From contig NZ_JABWRJ020000005.1 in NCBI RefSeq assembly GCF_014268935.2, positions 310,001 to 374,000 on the forward strand: a stretch of 64,000 bases of DNA. The letters are read 5' to 3'. This DNA comes from Pseudomonas peradeniyensis. GTDB lineage: Bacteria; Pseudomonadota; Gammaproteobacteria; Pseudomonadales; Pseudomonadaceae. The position numbers and the translations under genes are program-made. Numbering within the stretch: the first letter of the stretch is position 1; each line of letters starts with the position of its first letter. Positions 57,601 through 64,000 of the stretch are shown piece after piece. The notes below the pieces were generated by a model. It was not told the DNA's origin, did no database searches, and worked only from the letters and a program-made list of their open reading frames with translations.

Positions 57601-58130
57601 TGGTCGAGGCGCTGGAGACCCTGGAAAACGTCATCCGCAAGATCGACAAGGAAACCCGCAACCGCTTCAAGGATACCTTTGATCAGATAAATGCCGGATT
57701 ACAGGCACTTTTCCCAAAAGTTTTCGGTGGCGGCAGCGCTTATCTGGAACTGACGGGCGAAGATCTACTCGATACAGGGGTGACGATCATGGCGCGCCCG
57801 CCGGGCAAGAAGAACAGCACTATCCATCTGCTGTCCGGCGGCGAGAAGGCACTGACGGCCCTGGCCCTGGTGTTCGCCATCTTCAAGCTGAACCCGGCGC
57901 CGTTCTGCATGCTCGACGAGGTCGACGCGCCGCTGGACGACGCCAACGTAGGGCGCTATGCCCGTTTGGTGAAGGAAATGAGCGAGACCGTGCAGTTCAT
58001 CTACATCACCCACAACAAGATCGCCATGGAAATGGCCGACCAGCTGATGGGGGTGACCATGCACGAGCCGGGCTGTTCACGTCTTGTAGCAGTTGATGTG
58101 GAAGAGGCGATGGCCATGGTCGATGCGTAA
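54642..58130 (+). CDS. smc: Chromosome partition protein Smc
   Basis: 1162 residues. N-terminal ATPase half with Walker A [20 protein letters not shown] (about residues 27-46), a long coiled coil, hinge domain at roughly 500-640 ([40 protein letters not shown]), a second coiled coil rich in Leu/Gln/Glu/Arg heptads, and C-terminal signature [20 protein letters not shown] with Walker B [14 protein letters not shown]. The dimer organises and segregates the chromosome with ScpA/ScpB, encoded elsewhere. The high Glu/Gln/Arg content creates long open frames on the opposite strand, which are not genes. Confidence 0.97.
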   Translation: [1162 protein letters not shown]

Positions 58131-58335
58131 GGGGTAAAGAAAGGGTGTGAACATGTAGGCAAAAGCCTCAGCAGACGCGACAGACGGTGTAAAGTTGCCT
58201 TTGGTCGTGCTAGCTTAATGTCACTTGTTTTTTGCGTGGGTAAAACGCCTGTCAGAACATAGAGTTGGCGCCACGTGTTAAAGGCCTTTGAAGCCTTTGT
58301 TTTCAAGCATATTTTTTATAGAGGCACGGGATTAC

Positions 58336-59226
58336 ATGGAAATCGGTCTGCGCGAGTGGCTGATCGTCATCGGCATCATTGTCATCGCCGGTATTCTTTT
58401 CGACGGCTGGCGCCGCATGCGCGGCGGCAAGGGCAAGTTGAAGTTCCGTCTGGACCGTAGCTACGCCAACGCCCCGGACGACGACAGCGGCAGCGCCGAG
58501 GTGCTAGGCCCTGCGCGTGTGCTGGAAACCCACAAAGAACCCGAGCTGGACGAGTCCGACCTGCCGTCGGTGAGCGCCCCTGCGCGCGAACGGGAGCGCG
58601 AGCGCGAACCCAAGCCGGCCAAGGCCAAGCGCGGCAAGCGCAACCACAGCGAGCCGCAGCAGGGTGACCTGAACCTGGCCGCCGAGCCCCGTGAGCCCGA
58701 CCTGTTCGAGGGTGGCGACGACGACTTCGCCGCCGACAACACCCGCGCCAACGGTTTCACCGCGCCGAGCACGCCGGCCAAGGAGCTGCCGCCGGCCGAG
58801 GAAGTGCTGGTGATCAGCGTCATTTCCCGTGACGAAGGTGGCTTCAAGGGCCCGGCACTGCTGCAGAACATCCTCGAAAGCGGCCTGCGCTTCGGCGAGA
58901 TGGACATCTTCCACCGTCACGAGAGCATGGCCGGTCACGGCGAAGTGCTGTTCTCCATGGCCAACGCGGTCAAGCCCGGCGTGTTCGACCTGGACGACAT
59001 CGACCACTTCAGCACCCGCGCGGTGAGCTTCTTCCTCGGTCTGCCTGGCCCGCGTCATCCCAAGCAGGCCTTCGACGTGATGGTGGCCGCCGCGCGCAAG
59101 CTGGCCCATGAGCTCAACGGTGAACTCAAGGACGACCAGCGCAGCGTGCTGACCGCCCAGACCATCGAGCACTACCGCCAGCGCATCGTCGAGTTCGAGC
59201 GCCGCGCCCTGACCCAGAAACGCTGA
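58336..59226 (+). CDS. zipA: Cell division protein ZipA
   Basis: 296 residues from the ATG at 58336. A short periplasmic start and an N-terminal anchor helix (WLIVIGIIVIAGILFDGW) are followed by a basic segment (RRMRGGKGKLKFR), a charged, Pro-rich linker to about 155, and the C-terminal FtsZ-binding domain (EEVLVISVISRDEGGFKGPA; LRFGEMDIFHRH; MANAVKPGVFDLDDI; FFLGLPGPRHPKQAFDVM). It tethers the Z ring to the inner membrane. The 205-bp spacer after smc has no gene. zipA-ligA order is typical of Pseudomonas. Confidence 0.96.
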   Translation: MEIGLREWLIVIGIIVIAGILFDGWRRMRGGKGKLKFRLDRSYANAPDDDSGSAEVLGPARVLETHKEPELDESDLPSVSAPAREREREREPKPAKAKRGKRNHSEPQQGDLNLAAEPREPDLFEGGDDDFAADNTRANGFTAPSTPAKELPPAEEVLVISVISRDEGGFKGPALLQNILESGLRFGEMDIFHRHESMAGHGEVLFSMANAVKPGVFDLDDIDHFSTRAVSFFLGLPGPRHPKQAFDVMVAAARKLAHELNGELKDDQRSVLTAQTIEHYRQRIVEFERRALTQKR

Positions 59227-59276
59227 TGTGTACGAGCGGGCGGATCCAGCCTCGATCCGCGCCGCGATGATTCAAG

Positions 59277-59306
59277 CAAAAGAGCAGCCAGGGGCTGCTC
59301 TTTTGC
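59277..59306 (+). terminator. Hairpin between zipA and ligA
   Basis: CAAAAGAGCAGCC and GGCTGCTCTTTTG form a long stem around AGG. The arm itself supplies a TTTT run, so it is a likely rho-independent terminator about 25 nt before ligA. Confidence 0.75.
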
Positions 59307-59327
59307 TTTGCAAGAGAAGACGACCCC

Positions 59328-61670
59328 ATGAACGCCGAATCCCGAATCCATGCCCTGCGCGCCGAACTCGACCAGCACAACTACCGCTACTACGTGCTCG
59401 ACGAACCCAGCGTGCCCGATGCCGAATACGACCGCCTGTTCAACGAGCTCAAGGCACTGGAGGCCGAGCACCCGCACCTGGTGACCCCGGACTCGCCGAC
59501 CCAGCGCGTCGGTGGCACGGCGTTGGCGGCGTTCAGCCAGGTCCGTCACGAAGTGCCCATGCTCAGCCTGGGCAACGCCTTCGAGGAAGACGACCTGCGC
59601 GATTTCGGTCGCCGCGTGGTGGAGGGCCTGGATCTGCCGGGCGGCGAACAGGCGGCGGTGGACTACAGCTGCGAGCCGAAGCTCGACGGCCTGGCGGTGA
59701 GCCTGCTGTACCGTGATGGCCAACTGGTGCAGGGCGCCACCCGCGGCGACGGCACCACCGGCGAGGACATCAGCGCCAACGTGCGCACCGTGCGCAACAT
59801 CCCGCTCAAGCTGCAGGGCGAGGGCTGGCCGGCGGTGCTGGAAGTGCGTGGCGAGGTGTACATGAGCAAGGCCGGTTTCGACCGGCTCAACGCCGCCCAG
59901 GCCGAGGCCGGCGGCAAGACTTTCGCCAACCCGCGCAACGCCGCGGCCGGCAGCCTGCGCCAGCTGGACTCGAAGATTACCGCCAGCCGTCCGCTGGAGT
60001 TCTGCTGCTATGGCGTCGGCCAGGTGTCCGAAGCCTTTGGCGACAGCCATATCGGCATCCTCGAGAAGCTCAAGACCTGGGGGCTGCCGATCAGCCGCGA
60101 GCTGCGCCATGCAGCCGGTATCGATGAGTGCCTGGCCTACTACCGCGACATCGGCGCCCGCCGCAACGGCCTGCCCTACGAAATCGATGGCGTGGTGTTC
60201 AAGGTCAACAGCCTGGCCTCCCAGCGTGAACTGGGCTTCCGCGCCCGCGAGCCGCGCTGGGCGATCGCCCACAAGTTCCCGGCCATGGAAGAGCTTACCG
60301 AGGTGCTCGACGTCGAGTTCCAGGTCGGGCGCACCGGCGCGGTGACCCCGGTGGCGCGGCTCAAACCGGTCAAGGTGGCCGGTGTGACCGTGTCCAACGC
60401 CACCTTGCACAACATGGACGAGATCGCCCGGCTGGGCCTGCGCATTGGCGACACGGTGATCATCCGCCGTGCCGGCGATGTGATCCCGCAGGTGATGCAG
60501 GTGGTGCTCGACCGCCGTCCGCAGGACGCCCGGCCGGTCGAGGTGCCCACGCAGTGCCCGGTGTGCGGCTCGCAGGTCGAGCGCACCCAGCTGGTCAAGC
60601 GCAGCAAGGGCAAGGAAACCACCAGCGAAGGCGCGGTGTACCGTTGCGTGGGGCGCCTGAGCTGCGCCGCCCAGCTCAAGCAGGCGATCATCCACTACGT
60701 GTCGCGCCGGGCCATGGACATCGACGGCCTGGGCGAGAAGAGCGTCGAGCAGTTGGTCGACGAGAACCTGATCCGCTCACCGGCCGATCTCTACCACCTG
60801 ACCTTTGACCAGGTGGTGGCGCTGGAAGGCTTTGCCGAGGTGTCGAGCAACAAGCTGCTGGCCGCCATCGCGGCGAGCAAGCGTCCGAGCCTGGCGCGCT
60901 TCATCTATGCGCTGGGCATCCCCGATGTCGGCGAGGAGACCGCCAAGGTCCTGGCCCGCTCCCTGGGCAGCCTGGCGCGGGTGCAGGTGGCATTGCCGCA
61001 GGTGCTGACCTACCTGCCGGATATCGGCCTGGAAGTCGCCCACGAGATCCACAACTTCTTCGAGGACGCGCACAACCGCGAAGTCATCGCACAGTTGCTG
61101 GCCAGCGGCATGCAGTTGCAGGACGAGGGCGAGCTGGGCGCCGAGTTCGCCGCCAGCACCACGCTGGCCGGCATGCTCGCCAAGCTCGACATCCCCTCGG
61201 TCGGGCCGACCGGCGCCGAGAAGCTGGTAGACAAGTTGGGCACGCTGGACAAGATCATCGCCGCCGATGGCATCGACTTGCGCCAGGCCCTGAATACCAA
61301 GGCCGCTGACGGCGTGCGCGAGTTCTTCAAGGTCGAGGCCAACCAGCAACTGGCCCGTGCCATCGAGGCCCAATTGCTGGAATTCGGCATGCACTGGTCG
61401 TGCGAGAAGAAATCCGCCGAGGGCTTGCCGTTGGCCGGGCAGACCTGGGTGCTGACCGGCACCCTGGAGCGCATGAGCCGCGATATCGCCAAGGAGAAGC
61501 TGGAAAGCCTGGGGGCCAAGGTGGCGGGCTCCGTGTCTGGCAAGACCCACTGCGTGGTCGCCGGACCCGGCGCTGGCTCCAAGCTGGCCAAAGCCGCTGA
61601 GCTGGGTGTTGCGGTAATGGACGAGGAGACGTTCGTGGGCTTCCTGGCGGAGCGTGGTATCAGCGTCTGA
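59328..61670 (+). CDS. ligA: NAD+-dependent DNA ligase
   Basis: 780 residues, longer than E. coli LigA (671), as usual in Pseudomonas. It has an N-terminal Ia domain (HNYRYYVLDEPSVPDAEYDR), the adenylation motif with Lys118 (CEPKLDGLAVSL), NPRNAAAGSLRQLDSKI, the OB fold (VGRTGAVTPVARLKPVKVAG), a zinc finger (CPVCGSQVERTQ ... CVGRLSCAAQ), helix-hairpin-helix repeats, and a C-terminal BRCT domain (LAGQTWVLTGTLERMSRDIA). It seals nicks in replication and repair. Confidence 0.97.
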   Translation: MNAESRIHALRAELDQHNYRYYVLDEPSVPDAEYDRLFNELKALEAEHPHLVTPDSPTQRVGGTALAAFSQVRHEVPMLSLGNAFEEDDLRDFGRRVVEGLDLPGGEQAAVDYSCEPKLDGLAVSLLYRDGQLVQGATRGDGTTGEDISANVRTVRNIPLKLQGEGWPAVLEVRGEVYMSKAGFDRLNAAQAEAGGKTFANPRNAAAGSLRQLDSKITASRPLEFCCYGVGQVSEAFGDSHIGILEKLKTWGLPISRELRHAAGIDECLAYYRDIGARRNGLPYEIDGVVFKVNSLASQRELGFRAREPRWAIAHKFPAMEELTEVLDVEFQVGRTGAVTPVARLKPVKVAGVTVSNATLHNMDEIARLGLRIGDTVIIRRAGDVIPQVMQVVLDRRPQDARPVEVPTQCPVCGSQVERTQLVKRSKGKETTSEGAVYRCVGRLSCAAQLKQAIIHYVSRRAMDIDGLGEKSVEQLVDENLIRSPADLYHLTFDQVVALEGFAEVSSNKLLAAIAASKRPSLARFIYALGIPDVGEETAKVLARSLGSLARVQVALPQVLTYLPDIGLEVAHEIHNFFEDAHNREVIAQLLASGMQLQDEGELGAEFAASTTLAGMLAKLDIPSVGPTGAEKLVDKLGTLDKIIAADGIDLRQALNTKAADGVREFFKVEANQQLARAIEAQLLEFGMHWSCEKKSAEGLPLAGQTWVLTGTLERMSRDIAKEKLESLGAKVAGSVSGKTHCVVAGPGAGSKLAKAAELGVAVMDEETFVGFLAERGISV

Positions 61671-61682
61671 CCCCGCAGGTCT

Positions 61683-61744
61683 TATCGCGGGGCAAGCCCG
61701 CTCCCACAGGTGATCGTGCGTGGGAGCGGGCTTGCCCCGCGATA
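61683..61744. repeat. REP doublet after ligA
   Basis: TATCGCGGGGCAAGCCCGCT and its inverse around AGGTGATCGTGC. Lies between ligA and the 4.5S RNA gene. Confidence 0.88.
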
Positions 61745-61792
61745 GTTTTGCCACAAGTCCTTGAGAAATGATGGTTTTTTCACGTTCAGAGG

Positions 61793-61820
61793 TTGTAACT
61801 TCGCCCCGGCGCTGTACAAT
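61793..61820 (+). promoter_or_regulatory. Sigma-70 type promoter of the 4.5S RNA gene
   Basis: A -35-like TTGTAA (61793-61798) and a -10-like TACAAT (61815-61820) are separated by 16 nt. Transcription would start near 61827, at a 20-bp palindrome (GGCTCGTCAGCTGACGAGCC, 61826-61845) that forms a 5' leader hairpin before the mature RNA. Confidence 0.6.
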
Positions 61821-61850
61821 GGCGCGGCTCGTCAGCTGACGAGCCGTCGT

Positions 61851-61961
61851 GGTGGCCCCATCGGTCCCCCCGCATTGATTACCCGTTAACCTGGTCAGGC
61901 CCGGAAGGGAGCAGCCATAGCGGGAACATCGAGTGCCGGGGTGTGGCTGGTGGGGCCGCCT
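61851..61961 (+). ncRNA. ffs: 4.5S signal recognition particle RNA
   Basis: The ends GGTGGCCCCA and TGGGGCCGCC pair. The universally conserved SRP core GGTCAGGCCCGGAAGGGAGC then AGCC gives the symmetric and asymmetric loops and the GGAA tetraloop that bind Ffh. Exact ends are set from pairing, within a few nt. Confidence 0.93.
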
Positions 61962-62117
61962 CCATTTTGGGCGCAGGGATTTTCCGGCGTACCTGTCAGG
62001 CGTCACTCATCAGACGCGTTTCTTTACACCCTCGCACAGTTTTCCGCCTGCACGATCCCGCGCAGCGCCTTATCATGCATCCCATCGTGTTGGCCATTCG
62101 GCCAGGAGATAACGACC

Positions 62118-62513
62118 GTGGAACATGTCGACGACCTCACCCGTCAGAAGATCCGCGAGTGGCAGCTGCGCCGCCTGGAAATCAAGGACCAGATGGCCGC
62201 CAGCCCCGAGCGTGTGCTGGAGTTGTCGCAGGTGCTCGACCAGATGGAAGAAGAGCATGAGCGCATCCTCGAGGCAGCGGTCGTGCCTGTGGCAGTGACG
62301 GCTGATGCGGCGGCCTTCGAGTTGCAGGTGCAGGTATCGGCGCACTCGGTGCGTGACTTGCGCAAGCTGCTGGAACTGGCCCTGCATGAGCTCGATGGCG
62401 TACTCGACGCCCCGCAGGCGGGTGTCAGCTATCCCGGCGACATGGCCGGGTCGTTGGGGGCCTACCGCTTCGAACTGGTGGTGGGGCAGGCCGCTGAATC
62501 CGACAAACCTTGA
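62118..62513 (+). CDS. Conserved hypothetical protein
   Basis: 131 residues from a GTG start with AGGAG 9 nt upstream; the open frame runs much further back through the 4.5S RNA gene and is not coding there. The N-terminal half is a charged helix (DDLTRQKIREWQLRRLEIKD; LELSQVLDQMEEEHERILE), probably coiled coil. The C-terminal half is mixed (SVRDLRKLLELALHELDGVL). No signal peptide or membrane segment. I do not recognise a family. It is followed 24 nt later by a helicase-like gene on the same strand, so the two may be cotranscribed. Confidence 0.75.
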   Translation: MEHVDDLTRQKIREWQLRRLEIKDQMAASPERVLELSQVLDQMEEEHERILEAAVVPVAVTADAAAFELQVQVSAHSVRDLRKLLELALHELDGVLDAPQAGVSYPGDMAGSLGAYRFELVVGQAAESDKP

Positions 62514-62536
62514 GTGATCCCCGGACCCGTACCGAC

Positions 62537-64000
62537 ATGCAGCCCGAGCACTTCGACTTTTCCCATCCGGTGTACCTGCCGGTCAGCGCAGAGGTGTGCC
62601 AGGCCTTGCTGCAGGCCGAGGGCGCGCCTGCGCTTGACGCACTGGGCGAGCCGGAGCTGGCGGCCGTGCTGGTGATCCAGAACCTGGCCCAGGCACAGGG
62701 TCAGGTCGATGCGCGGGCGGCGGAAAAGGTGCTGGGCAAGCTGTTGGCGTGGGCGGTCGATGGCAGGCACTCGCCTGGCGTGGACTTGCTGTCCGAGGCC
62801 CGTCGGCTGTTCGATGCGCGCAAGCTCTATTTCGGCCTCGAGGTGATCAAGGGTTCCAAGCTGCGCCTGCTCGATGCCGAACAGGTTCAGGCGCGGGAGT
62901 ACCTGTTGGCGGACGGCAAGTGGGATTTCGACTACCGCATTCGTCTGCATCACAGTGACAACCCGTTCAGCCAGCGGGTGGCCACCGGCTTTGACAGCGA
63001 GCGCTGGCTGACCGTCGAGCAGGACAAGCTGCTCAAGGTCATCCAGGCCAACCTCGACGAGGACATCCATGTGCAGGGCTATGCCGGGATCGGCAAGAGC
63101 TATCTGCTCGGCGCGCTGATGGAATGCCTGCCCCGTGGCCGGGTGCTGGCTTTGGCGCGCACGCCGGCCAAGCTCGGTACCCTGCGTCGGCGCATGGGGC
63201 TGGATGCCCAGGCCAAGGTCGGCATGACCTTCGGCCAGTTCGCCCGGGCCTTGCTCAAGGATACCCGGCCGGTTCCCGCCCGGACGGCGCAGCGCGGACC
63301 TGGCAAGCGCCGGCTGGCCGAAGAGCTGGGGATCGTCGGGCTGCGCCAGTACGACGCCGAGCACGCACTGGATATCTGCCTGGAAGTGCTGCGCAACTAT
63401 TGCGAGTCGCGGGACTACAGCCTGTCCAGCCGCCACCTGCCGCATTTTCGCCAGGCGCTGTCCGGCCTCGATGCCCAGGTGCTGCTCGAGTACGCCAGCC
63501 GCCTGTGGCGTTACCTCGAGGCGCAGCCGGCCTGGGGCGCGCAGAGCGGGTTCGAGGCGTTGCTGCTGCTCAAGCGTGCCAGCCTGGGCGGCTGCAGCGT
63601 GCCCGGGCGTTTTAGCCACGTGATCATCGACGAGAGCCAGGACGTGCCGGCCTCGCTGCTGCAGGTCATCGAGCGTGGCCGCCAGGTGTTGATCACCCTG
63701 GGCGACGAATACCAGAAGGCCACCGGCGAGGTGGTCAGGCGCGAGCGTCAGGTGCGCCAGAAGGACATGGCCTTCGCCGTGCGCTCCGGGCCCAAGGTGG
63801 AGCGCCTGATCAACCCGTTGATCGGTGTGCACTCGAAAAAATCCAAGGTCGCGTTCGAGGCGGCGCGGCATGTCGATGTCGGCATCGAGCACTTCCCCGA
63901 AGGTTATGTCCCGCCCGAGGGCTGCGTGGTGCTCACCGCCTCGCGCTGGGACACGATGCGCTGGGCCATGGAGATGGCCGAGTCCAACTGCCTGCTGAAC
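62537..64000 (+). CDS. Superfamily 1 helicase-like ATPase (partial, runs off the window)
   Basis: An ATG at 62537 opens 488 codons to the window end without a stop; the 3' part is missing. The first 150 residues (MQPEHFDFSHPVYLPVSAEV...) are not recognised. Walker A follows (VQGYAGIGKSYLLGALMECL), then motif Ia (RVLALARTPAKLGTLRRRMG), and motif II (HVIIDESQDVPASLL), in UvrD/PcrA style with DESQD. Motif III-like ITLGDEYQKATGE follows. Probably a DNA helicase or repair ATPase. The opposite-strand open frame here is a shadow. Confidence 0.8.
   Translation, partial: MQPEHFDFSHPVYLPVSAEVCQALLQAEGAPALDALGEPELAAVLVIQNLAQAQGQVDARAAEKVLGKLLAWAVDGRHSPGVDLLSEARRLFDARKLYFGLEVIKGSKLRLLDAEQVQAREYLLADGKWDFDYRIRLHHSDNPFSQRVATGFDSERWLTVEQDKLLKVIQANLDEDIHVQGYAGIGKSYLLGALMECLPRGRVLALARTPAKLGTLRRRMGLDAQAKVGMTFGQFARALLKDTRPVPARTAQRGPGKRRLAEELGIVGLRQYDAEHALDICLEVLRNYCESRDYSLSSRHLPHFRQALSGLDAQVLLEYASRLWRYLEAQPAWGAQSGFEALLLLKRASLGGCSVPGRFSHVIIDESQDVPASLLQVIERGRQVLITLGDEYQKATGEVVRRERQVRQKDMAFAVRSGPKVERLINPLIGVHSKKSKVAFEAARHVDVGIEHFPEGYVPPEGCVVLTASRWDTMRWAMEMAESNCLLN

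Overview
The window is a GC-rich pseudomonad chromosome segment, almost certainly from the Pseudomonas putida group. The reasons are strongly Pseudomonas-like core proteins (Smc, ZipA, LigA, PuuD with a fused cytochrome c domain, Gcl), the gene order of the purine-catabolism block, and many copies of the palindromic REP element whose core reads GCGGGGCAAGCCCGCTCCCAC or GCGGCACAAGGCCGCTCC. No tRNA, rRNA, CRISPR array, integrase or intact insertion sequence was seen.

Layout. (1) 1-4050: an AT-richer accessory patch of short, unrelated orphan ORFs on the + strand. They look like polymorphic-toxin immunity genes (one is DUF3969-like, one DUF6896-like, one is broken by a nonsense codon). They are separated by six copies of a roughly 115-bp inverted-repeat element with GGGGACAGATTTATTTTC-type ends. 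(2) 4323-5832: a glutathione transferase-like gene and an azoreductase. (3) 6039-14180: a six-gene minus-strand operon (HMG-CoA synthase, LiuC-like methylglutaconyl-CoA hydratase, AsnB-type amidotransferase, FAD monooxygenase, acyl-CoA dehydrogenase, hotdog thioesterase) with a divergent LysR regulator across an AT-rich promoter region. This is the best candidate for an undescribed small-molecule pathway. (4) 14250-15377: a dispersed non-coding repeat, then a structured leader RNA ahead of a DUF6124/DUF3077 pair. (5) 15568-21881: an operon for a FrnE/DsbA-like protein and a tripartite RND efflux pump. (6) 22043-26879: a methyltransferase, sulfate-binding protein, voltage-gated-type K+ channel, orphan Rhs tip and urea transporter.

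(7) 27063-53706 is a nearly complete purine-to-pyruvate module. Guanine permease, guanine deaminase (GuaD), xanthine dehydrogenase (XdhABC), urate hydroxylase (PuuD), UraH, UraD, allantoinase (PuuE) and ureidoglycolate lyase (AllA) lead to glyoxylate and urea. Gcl, Hyi, GlxR, TtuD and pyruvate kinase then carry glyoxylate to pyruvate. A urea transporter, a purine permease, two Tsx-like outer-membrane channels and an aquaporin sit in or beside it. No allantoicase or allantoate amidohydrolase is present. Two shared operator-like motifs run through the module. TTGTRTACAA lies before gcl/glcG, puuE/uraH and the permease/gntR pair. TTGAC-N6-GTCA-type palindromes lie before gcl, tsx and xdhA. They fit the local FadR-type GntR and RutR-type TetR regulators respectively.

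(8) 53979-64000 is housekeeping: a second GntR gene 3 nt upstream of smc, then zipA, ligA, the 4.5S SRP RNA gene, a small conserved ORF, and a superfamily 1 helicase-like gene cut by the window end.
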